Made by a program: the position numbers and the translations under genes. The notes under the pieces were generated by a model. That model did no database searches. It had not been told where the DNA came from and saw nothing but the letters and a program-made list of their open reading frames with translations. From Dehalococcoidia bacterium (lineage in GTDB: Bacteria; Chloroflexota; Dehalococcoidia; Dehalococcoidales; UBA1222): a stretch of 10,353 bases of DNA. Below are positions 1 to 5,402 of the stretch, piece by piece. The stretch's first letter is position 1. Each line of letters opens with the position of its first letter. The DNA lies in contig WRDV01000024.1 in the NCBI GenBank assembly GCA_009779655.1, forward strand, positions 1 to 10,353, written 5' to 3'.

Positions 1-872
1 ATTGGAATATCAACTCCAAAGGCATAGCTTGCGAAATTGGCGATTTTCCATGCCATATCCAATTTAATGTTGCCTGCCAGCTGATATTTTTCCTCGAATC
101 CTTTTGATTTGGTAATCGCCAGGATGACTGAGACTAAGTCTGCGTTGCCGGCACGTTCTCCTATACCGTTTAGTGTTGTATTTATATAGGCGTCTTGTCC
201 GCCGTCAATGGCGCCCTTGGCGCCGGCGATGGATGAGGCCACGGCCATACCAAGATCGCCGTGGCAGTGGATTTCAATGGGCAATTCCACTTTTTGCGCC
301 AGCGTTTTAGCGGTTTCATATATTGAGAACGGATTGTCATAACCTAAGGTGTCGCAATAGCGTAAGCGTGTCGCGCCATGTGACTTAGCGGCTTGTCCAT
401 ATTTGACTAGGAAGTCAATATCGGTGCGCGAAGCGTCTTCGGCATTTACCCCAACACTCTGTATGCCGTAAGCCAGCGCGGCATCCACGGCGTCGGCCAT
501 TTCATTAACGATATCATCGCGTGTTTTACGCCCCTGGAATTTCCCGTCTATCATTTGTGTTGAAGTTGATTGAGATAGGTTGAGGTGTTTGATGCCCGGG
601 GTCTGTTTGATAGTAAGCTCAACATCCTCTACAATGCCGCGTATCCAGCCGCCAAGCACAATATTTTTGAGAATGCCTCTCTGCGCCATCTCAATATTAG
701 CGTTTAAGTAGAACTTCTCATGCTGTGTTGTTGGGAATCCGAACTCGCTTTGAAAAACACCCATCTCGTCCAGATAGATATTAATCATGGTTTTCTCTAT
801 CTTGGACAGACCTAATTTGGCTGTTTGTACGCCATCACGATTGGTAACGTCAATAATATATATCTTAGACAT
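1..872 (-). CDS. Homocitrate / Re-citrate synthase-like enzyme (DRE-TIM metallolyase family), 3' end outside window
   Basis: I translated this open frame from the reverse strand; 290 codons are visible without a stop and the C-terminus lies beyond base 1. It belongs to the pyruvate-carboxyltransferase/2-isopropylmalate synthase superfamily, which condenses acetyl-CoA with a 2-oxoacid. What I see: the N-terminal strand DVTNRDGVQ (residues 8-16, canonical DTTLRDGEQ), the metal-binding HxH at H202 and H204 in HCHGDLGMA, and the NGIGERAGNADLVS segment. These variants, with the FGFPTT and LSQSTS segments, resemble the group annotated as homocitrate synthase that includes Re-type citrate synthases of anaerobes; isopropylmalate or citramalate synthase cannot be excluded. 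The ATG at 870-872 is preceded by GGGAG at 880-884 with 7 bases between, and by a good promoter. The gene is separated from the upstream permease by about 230 bases, so it is probably its own unit. Family is confident; substrate is inferred. Confidence 0.85.
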   Translation of the reverse strand, partial: MSKIYIIDVTNRDGVQTAKLGLSKIEKTMINIYLDEMGVFQSEFGFPTTQHEKFYLNANIEMAQRGILKNIVLGGWIRGIVEDVELTIKQTPGIKHLNLSQSTSTQMIDGKFQGRKTRDDIVNEMADAVDAALAYGIQSVGVNAEDASRTDIDFLVKYGQAAKSHGATRLRYCDTLGYDNPFSIYETAKTLAQKVELPIEIHCHGDLGMAVASSIAGAKGAIDGGQDAYINTTLNGIGERAGNADLVSVILAITKSKGFEEKYQLAGNIKLDMAWKIANFASYAFGVDIP

Positions 873-914
873 AATAGCACTCCCTATGTAAAGATTGCTT
901 CGGGAAATACGCAA

Positions 915-943
915 ATACTACCATAACCGGGCTAGTATGGCAA
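915..943 (-). promoter_or_regulatory. Sigma-70-type promoter of the citrate/homocitrate synthase-like gene
   Basis: Read on the minus strand, a -35 box TTGCCA (938-943, 5 of 6 to consensus) and a -10 box TAGTAT (915-920, 4 of 6) are separated by 17 bases. Transcription would begin near 907-908, giving a leader of about 35 bases that includes the GGGAG ribosome site. An inverted repeat, ATACTA at 915-920 and TAGTAT at 933-938, spans the -10 and most of the spacer and could be an operator; that role is inference. A second TATAAT lies further upstream at 953-958, with TTGCAA at 978-983 at a longer 19-base spacing. Confidence 0.55.
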
Positions 944-1104
944 CCCGCCGCAATTATATTGCCTAGGCACTTAGCAGTTGCAATTTGTAAAGCACCTTGC
1001 CTTTTTGGTATGCCTGCGGGTGTCAGCTACTGCTGATTTCCTTCGCAACGTTTCCTTTATGAGAGTGCTGAATAATGGCGCAGTTGAGCCGGTAACCCTG
1101 TCAA
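944..1104. other. Intergenic stretch with small palindromes, function not identified
   Basis: This lies between the permease stop and the promoter of the synthase gene. It holds a perfect 10-base palindrome TGCCTAGGCA (960-969), a short hairpin TCAGC-TACT-GCTGA (1023-1036), and on the minus-strand RNA an eight-pair helix with two G-U wobbles between AGGTGCTT and AAGTGCCT (roughly 963-995). I see no T-run typical of an intrinsic terminator, no ORF, and no match to a riboswitch consensus that I know, including T-box, cobalamin, SAM, TPP, glycine and c-di-GMP. Confidence 0.4.
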
Positions 1105-1935
1105 TTATATCTCTATAGAATCATCCTTAATACGGTTCATCCTTGAAAAATCCACTCTGATAAATGCGAGTGTCGAAAGTAAAAGAAATACAATACCGAA
1201 TGCCAACAAAATACCGAGCGCTTCCATTGGGCCTATCATCACGCCGCCAATCTTAAAAGCTAATTCTTCGTTTATTAGCTCTGATGTTGGCAGGTGTGTT
1301 TTCTCTAGCGTTATGGCGCGAAACAGCGCGACTGCGTAGGTCATAGGGTTAAAATAGCCTACCCATTTCAGCACGTCCGGCAGCATAGCGAAAGGAATGT
1401 ACGCTCCTGACAAAAAAGTTAAAGGCATAGTTATGGCAAGACTAACCGCCTGAAATGTCTGGATGTTCTTTGCTTTTGTTGCTATAAAGAGGCCAAAACC
1501 TGCAAAAACAATCCCCACGAAAACCATAGCCGATATAGCGTAAATAATCGTCAAGGGCGAGGTGATTCTGAGTCCGATAAAGAAACCTATAACAAAGATG
1601 ATAATGCCTTGAGCCGTTGCCACAACGGCAGAAGAAACAAACTGCCCGATGGCAATACTTAGCCGTGAAATTGGTGATACCAGGACCTCTTTCATAAAAC
1701 CTGACGTCATATCGTCAATGGTGTTGCTGGATACGCGCAAGGATGACTCAAACACCGTGGCGATGATAATTCCGGCAAGCATAAAGGACACAGGGTTTTC
1801 AATAAAATCATTGCGAAAAATTTCTCCAAAGACAAAAATGAAGAAAAACGGGAACAATAAATTGAATATAAGTGCTGTTCTGTTGCGCACAAACACTTTT
1901 AAATTGCGTATTCCTAACGCATATATTACTCTCAT
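1105..1935 (-). CDS. ABC-2 type exporter permease (DrrB/NodJ-like)
   Basis: This 276-residue integral membrane protein is the channel half of a two-gene ABC exporter with the ATPase just upstream. About six hydrophobic segments are visible, near residues 21-38, 48-63, 94-121, 127-152, 160-184 and 236-259. Between the fourth and sixth lies the conserved ABC-2 signature FLSGAYIPFAMLP (174-186) followed by NPMTYAVALFR (196-206). The length is usual for daunorubicin-resistance-type or Nod-factor-type permeases. The start codon overlaps the ATPase stop by one base (TGATG at 1933-1937), so the two are translationally coupled; AAGGA about 11 bases upstream, inside the ATPase gene, can serve as ribosome site. 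The substrate cannot be read from sequence; drugs, polyketides, lipids and polysaccharides are all transported by this family. Confidence 0.93.
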   Translation of the reverse strand: MRVIYALGIRNLKVFVRNRTALIFNLLFPFFFIFVFGEIFRNDFIENPVSFMLAGIIIATVFESSLRVSSNTIDDMTSGFMKEVLVSPISRLSIAIGQFVSSAVVATAQGIIIFVIGFFIGLRITSPLTIIYAISAMVFVGIVFAGFGLFIATKAKNIQTFQAVSLAITMPLTFLSGAYIPFAMLPDVLKWVGYFNPMTYAVALFRAITLEKTHLPTSELINEELAFKIGGVMIGPMEALGILLAFGIVFLLLSTLAFIRVDFSRMNRIKDDSIEI

Positions 1936-2870
1936 CAGCTTGCACTTCCTTCACGGATTTCACGTCCGGTGATCTCTAAGAACACATCGTTCAATGTGCC
2001 TTTGCGGATCTCAATATCTGAAATATCGCCTTTGCACTCTGATAGAATATGAAGAAGATCGGCTTTATTCTCCACATCTATCCGATGGTATTTTTCTTTG
2101 AGGGTATGCTTAATGTTTCTTTCGTCCAGGAGTTTTTCCAGCAGTAGCGGATTCGAGGTTGTGACGTATGCCCTGTCTTTTGTGTGATGCTTTTTCAGGT
2201 TGAAAGGAGTATCGTGGGCGATGATTTTGCCGTGGTCAATGACTGCTACTTTACTGCATATTTCCGCCTCGTCCATATAGTGGGTCGTGAGGAAGATGGT
2301 GATATTTTTCTCTCGCTGCAGTTTTATTACATACTCCCATACACGAGCGCGGGTTTGAGGATCAAGCCCGGTTGTCGGCTCATCCAAAAACAGGACTTTC
2401 GGATAGTGTATCAATCCTCTTGCGATTTCCACCCGACGCTTCATGCCGCCAGACAGAGCAGCGACAGTTTTTCTCCGCACATCTAACAAATCCACTAAGG
2501 TTAGAACGAATCTGATGCGTTCCTCAACCTCATTCCTTGGCACTTTGTAGAATACGCAATGCATTTTAAGGTTTTCTTCTATTGTCATCTTCTTGTCTAG
2601 TGTGGAATCTTGAAAAACGACGCCGATGGCGGAACGCACAGAGGCTTTTTGTGAGGATACATCTTTGCCGTCAATAATGAGCTCACCATCGGTTTTATCA
2701 AAAATGGTACAGAGGGTATTGATGGTGGTGGATTTTCCCGCACCGTTCGGGCCGAGGAAAGCGAATATACTCCCTTCGTCTACGGTAAAGCTGATATTCT
2801 TTACCGCTGTGAAGTTCCCATATTTTTTCGTGAAGTTGCGAACTTCGATAATATGCTTTGCGACGCTCAT
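1935..2870 (-). CDS. ABC exporter ATP-binding protein (DrrA-like)
   Basis: A 311-residue cytoplasmic ATPase that would power the permease encoded directly after it. All nucleotide-binding motifs are present and intact: Walker A GPNGAGKST (40-48), Q-loop Q87, signature LSGGM (139-143), Walker B VLFLDEP (159-165), D-loop GLD (168-170) and switch histidine H197 in TTHYMDEAE. After about residue 225 there is an extra C-terminal domain of about 85 residues, typical of DrrA-type exporters and linked to permease coupling. The ATG at 2868-2870 has GAGGA at 2880-2884, nine bases upstream. The gene begins 81 bases after the activase stop and has its own -10 element, so the ATPase and permease probably form a two-gene operon. 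Family assignment is secure; cargo is unknown. Confidence 0.95.
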   Translation of the reverse strand: MSVAKHIIEVRNFTKKYGNFTAVKNISFTVDEGSIFAFLGPNGAGKSTTINTLCTIFDKTDGELIIDGKDVSSQKASVRSAIGVVFQDSTLDKKMTIEENLKMHCVFYKVPRNEVEERIRFVLTLVDLLDVRRKTVAALSGGMKRRVEIARGLIHYPKVLFLDEPTTGLDPQTRARVWEYVIKLQREKNITIFLTTHYMDEAEICSKVAVIDHGKIIAHDTPFNLKKHHTKDRAYVTTSNPLLLEKLLDERNIKHTLKEKYHRIDVENKADLLHILSECKGDISDIEIRKGTLNDVFLEITGREIREGSAS

Positions 2871-2904
2871 TGCTGTTTATCCTCGTAATGTTCTTGTTTC
2901 AGAA

Positions 2905-2910
2905 ATTATA
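2905..2910 (-). promoter_or_regulatory. -10 element of the ABC exporter operon
   Basis: A perfect TATAAT on the minus strand sits 35 bases before the ATPase ATG, placing transcription start near 2898 and leaving room for the GAGGA ribosome site in the leader. No good -35 is visible at 16-18 bases upstream, so activation by a regulator or read-through from the activase gene is possible. Confidence 0.45.
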
Positions 2911-2951
2911 GCGTATGGAATTAATACATATCGAATCATTTTTAGTTTTGG

Positions 2952-3785
2952 CTATAAGCAGAACCCTTTGAAATGAGACGGCATGTTTGTCGGGTGGCTT
3001 GTTGCCAATAGCGCCGCTCCTATTGCCCCCATAAGCTGCGGCATCGGCGGAATGACAACTTGACAGCGTAATTCTTCTTGTAAAGCGCGCACTATACCGC
3101 GGTTAAAAGATAGTCCTCCTTGGAATATGACCGGGGGGAGGATTTCTTTCCCTGAGGCTACACTGTTGAGATAGTTATGCACCAGTGTTTGACATAACCC
3201 GTAAACAATGTCTTCCGGACTGGCGCCGCTTTGTTGTTTGTGTATCATCTCTGATTCGGCGAAAACGGTGCAGCGCCCTGACAGCATGGCAGGCGCTTTA
3301 GAGAGACAAGCCAGATCGCCTAGCTGTTTCGCTGTTAAACCAAGGCGCTGCGCCTGGTGATCGATGAAACTGCCGGTGCCAGCGGCGCAGATTGTGTTCA
3401 TGCCGAAATCAGCTACATGACCATCTTTGATCAAGATGATTTTACTATCTTGCCCGCCTATTTCAATGATGGTACGCACCTGCGGATAGTAATGTAGAGT
3501 TGCTGCGGCCTGGCATGTGACCTCGTTCTTAACGATGTCTGCGCCTACAAGTTGTCCAATCATCTCACGCGCGCTTCCGGTAACTGCAACTAACGCGATA
3601 TCAGCGCCCTGCGGAAGTTGTTGTTGAATGCATAACAGCCCTGCTTTTAGCGCTGTGGATGGCTGCCCATGTGTTGGCAGACATGCTTGCGCTAAGGGTT
3701 GCCTTTCTGTTCCTAAAAGTACCAGCTTGGTTGAAACTGAACCGACATCAATACCTAGATAGTATAGTATTTCTTTTGTGGGCAT
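2952..3785 (-). CDS. 2-hydroxyacyl-CoA dehydratase / benzoyl-CoA reductase activase (BadF/BadG/HgdC family)
   Basis: This 277-residue protein belongs to the ASKHA-fold ATPases that use ATP hydrolysis to push one low-potential electron from a [4Fe-4S] cluster into 2-hydroxyacyl-CoA dehydratases or benzoyl-CoA reductases. Visible motifs: phosphate-1 loop GIDVGSVSTK (11-20), TGSAR (69-73), phosphate-2 loop IEIGGQDSK (107-115), NTICAAGTGSF (130-140) and LSGRCTVFAESEMIH (168-182). C133 and C172 are 39 residues apart, the spacing of the cluster cysteines in the characterised HgdC (C127 and C166, recalled from the literature), where one cluster bridges the homodimer. Length matches the short, single-domain form. 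No dehydratase or reductase subunit lies in the window, so the partner is unknown. The ribosome site is poor (GAG in CTCGAG), but a stop lies in frame just upstream and no other start fits. Confidence 0.93.
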   Translation of the reverse strand: MPTKEILYYLGIDVGSVSTKLVLLGTERQPLAQACLPTHGQPSTALKAGLLCIQQQLPQGADIALVAVTGSAREMIGQLVGADIVKNEVTCQAAATLHYYPQVRTIIEIGGQDSKIILIKDGHVADFGMNTICAAGTGSFIDHQAQRLGLTAKQLGDLACLSKAPAMLSGRCTVFAESEMIHKQQSGASPEDIVYGLCQTLVHNYLNSVASGKEILPPVIFQGGLSFNRGIVRALQEELRCQVVIPPMPQLMGAIGAALLATSHPTNMPSHFKGFCL

Positions 3786-3807
3786 ATAGAACTCGAGTGA
3801 TTTTGGT

Positions 3808-3857
3808 ATTATATTTTTATAACCGAGAATAGGTGAAAAGTTGTCCTAATTATAGCA
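3808..3857 (-). promoter_or_regulatory. Promoter region of the activase gene (two candidate -10 boxes)
   Basis: On the minus strand a perfect extended -10, TGCTATAAT, occupies 3849-3857; this class needs little or no -35. It would start transcription near 3842 and give a leader of about 55 bases. A second perfect TATAAT at 3808-3813, with a weak TTCACC -35 at 18 bases, would give a leader of about 16 bases. Either could drive the activase separately from the upstream peptidase gene. Confidence 0.5.
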
Positions 3858-3865
3858 TAATCACG

Positions 3866-3898
3866 CGTCTTGCTCGTGAGAGTGTTGAGAGCAAGACG
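3866..3898. repeat. Perfect 10-base inverted repeat after the peptidase gene
   Basis: CGTCTTGCTC (3866-3875) and its exact complement GAGCAAGACG (3889-3898) are separated by 13 bases. It lies 17 bases downstream of the peptidase stop and just upstream of the extended -10 of the activase. It could end peptidase transcription or stabilise its 3' end, but no run of Ts follows on either strand, so it is not a classical intrinsic terminator. A protein-binding operator is an alternative. Confidence 0.5.
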
Positions 3899-3914
3899 TG
3901 CATGCCGGTTGTTA

Positions 3915-5099
3915 TCAATGTTTTGTAGAGAATTCCTGCTTGATGGCGCATAGAATATCCGGAGAGGCCAGTATATCAATAGCTGTCATTGCCATGGCAA
4001 CAGCGGCGTTAATACTCTGTGTCAGGCTGTTATCACTGGCTGCGTAGCGTGCGAAAGAATGAGTGTGCTCGCTTTCGCTTGCCGGCGCGATAGCTACCAA
4101 CGCATGCATAGACGGCACAATTTGACTGACATTGCCCATGTCGGTGCTGCCGAAAGATTGTTTCGGCTCAGTGACGGGGATATGTATGCCTAATTGTGCC
4201 ATGTTATGTGTATAAAGCTGCGCCATAGTCATATTGTTTAACATAGGGGCGAAATGCCCCTGTTCGTTCCATCTGTATTCCAATCGCGCTCCGGCGGCTG
4301 CAGCTCCGGCTTTGAAACAATCAAGCACGCGCCCTCGCAGTGTATCCATGTGCGCTACATTTCCGGCGCGAACAAGGAAGCGCCCGGCACTGTGAGCCGG
4401 TATGACATTCGCCGCACTGCCGCCGTCGGTAATGATTCCGTGTACGCGCATATCACTGCGCAGGTGCTGGCGCAAAGAGTTAATGCAGTTAAAAGATAAT
4501 ATCATGGCATCGAGCGCGTTTATACCGAGTTCCGGGTGCGTGGCAGCGTGGGCTTCTTTCCCAAAGAATTCTATGTCCAGTGCTACGCAAGATAGCGCCG
4601 TTGTGGTAGCGCTGTTGCATGTGGATGGGTGCATCATCATAGCAATGTCAATGCCGCTGAATGCTCCGTGTTCTATCATCATGATTTTACCGCCATGCAC
4701 TTCCTCGGCAGGCGTGCCGATAACCTGAATGCTTCCGCCCATTTTATCGACCGCTTCTTTTGAGCCAATGGCAGCGGCTACGGCAGCTGTTGCGATGAGA
4801 TTATGGCCGCAGGCATGGCCAATATCAGGCAAAGCATCGTATTCGGCAATGAAAGCGATGACGGGGTTGCCGCTGCCATATGAGGCTTTGAATGCAGTGG
4901 GCATGTCGCAAATACCGCTCTCAATGGCGAAATCACGCTTTTCTAACTCTTGCGTCAAACAAGCAACGGCATGGCGCTCGTTCATAGCGCATTCCGGATT
5001 TGAGTGTATCAGGCGGGATAGCGCGCGCAGTGCGTCATGGTTGCGCTCGATAGCATTATGCGCTTCGGTTTTAAACTGTTTTAGTTCAGTGTGATCCAT
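3915..5099 (-). CDS. M20-family zinc metallopeptidase / amidohydrolase (AbgB or Xaa-Arg dipeptidase-like)
   Basis: A 394-residue cytoplasmic hydrolase without signal peptide, in the M20 group that cleaves dipeptides, N-acyl amino acids or p-aminobenzoyl-glutamate. Numbering from the ATG chosen here, the metal site is visible: AEYDALPDIGHACGHN (85-100) with C97 and H99, TPAEE (129-133) with catalytic and ligand glutamates E132 and E133, H157 in MMMHPS, and H345/H347 in EHTHSF near the C-terminus. The lid domain (about 170-290) and FGSTDMGNVSQIVP (316-329) follow the M20D/PM20D2 pattern. The open frame extends upstream to a GTG at 5154-5156, but that start lacks a ribosome site; I chose the ATG at 5097-5099 because a good promoter places the transcript start on it. 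Length fits the family. The exact substrate is not deducible. Confidence 0.88.
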   Translation of the reverse strand: MDHTELKQFKTEAHNAIERNHDALRALSRLIHSNPECAMNERHAVACLTQELEKRDFAIESGICDMPTAFKASYGSGNPVIAFIAEYDALPDIGHACGHNLIATAAVAAAIGSKEAVDKMGGSIQVIGTPAEEVHGGKIMMIEHGAFSGIDIAMMMHPSTCNSATTTALSCVALDIEFFGKEAHAATHPELGINALDAMILSFNCINSLRQHLRSDMRVHGIITDGGSAANVIPAHSAGRFLVRAGNVAHMDTLRGRVLDCFKAGAAAAGARLEYRWNEQGHFAPMLNNMTMAQLYTHNMAQLGIHIPVTEPKQSFGSTDMGNVSQIVPSMHALVAIAPASESEHTHSFARYAASDNSLTQSINAAVAMAMTAIDILASPDILCAIKQEFSTKH

Positions 5100-5106
5100 T
5101 AGAAAC

Positions 5107-5135
5107 ATTATAGATGAGTTAATGGGGATGGTAAA
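5107..5135 (-). promoter_or_regulatory. Promoter of the M20 peptidase gene, predicting a leaderless mRNA
   Basis: Minus strand: -35 TTTACC (5130-5135, 4 of 6), a 17-base spacer, and a perfect -10 TATAAT (5107-5112). Transcription is expected at 5099-5100, the first base of the ATG or one before it. There is no Shine-Dalgarno sequence ahead of this ATG, which agrees with leaderless translation. The promoter lies inside the longer GTG-initiated reading frame, which argues against that longer start. Confidence 0.6.
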
Positions 5136-5367
5136 GGATTTGTATGAGTCTGGCACATATTATATTGCGAAAGAAACCAACAGTAGCAAGCGACCACAGG
5201 TATACAAAACAATCAAGGCGTTCCGCGAATTGCGGCTGTTAAGCGCTTGGGTAATAACCTAATGCAATGTCGTTGTCGCTTTTGGTTTTGTTTATATCAA
5301 TATCTCTGATTATGCCGTAAATTTGTGAAAGGCGGCGCCTGAATTATGGCAATAGTTGCGTATGATA
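5136..5367. other. Spacer between divergent promoters, nothing firm identified
   Basis: This stretch separates the leftward peptidase promoter from the rightward nnr promoter. It holds an additional minus-strand TATAAT (5159-5164) within the 10-mer GCAATATAAT, which also occurs upstream of the synthase gene (953-962), a small hairpin CCGC-GAATT-GCGG (5223-5235), and an AT-rich patch near 5280-5325. I see no ORF with a credible start and no RNA gene. Confidence 0.4.
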
Positions 5368-5396
5368 TTGACCATGGCAGTCTTTGTTGTTAAACT
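5368..5396 (+). promoter_or_regulatory. Promoter of the nnr-coaX-coaBC operon, predicting a leaderless mRNA
   Basis: A -35 TTGACC (5368-5373, 5 of 6), a 17-base spacer and a -10 TAAACT (5391-5396, 4 of 6) are followed by only six bases before the nnr ATG at 5403. The expected transcription start therefore falls on the A of the start codon. No usable ribosome site precedes this ATG, in contrast to the internal genes of the operon. Confidence 0.6.
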
Positions 5397-5402
5397 CGGG
5401 TC

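Noticed and set aside
1080..1104. Sequence GGGTTACCGG on the minus strand, considered as a T-box motif
   Set aside because: It does not match the conserved T-box core (GGTGGNACCGCG type), lies directly after the permease stop, and has no specifier stem or terminator.
1649..2976. Several plus-strand frames of 100-116 codons opposite the ABC exporter genes
   Set aside because: They mirror the ATPase and permease coding strand and show no domains or start signals.
5154..5156. Upstream GTG start that would add 19 residues to the M20 peptidase
   Set aside because: No ribosome site precedes it, the extra residues do not look like family sequence, and the best promoter lies within the extension, so the ATG at 5097-5099 is preferred.
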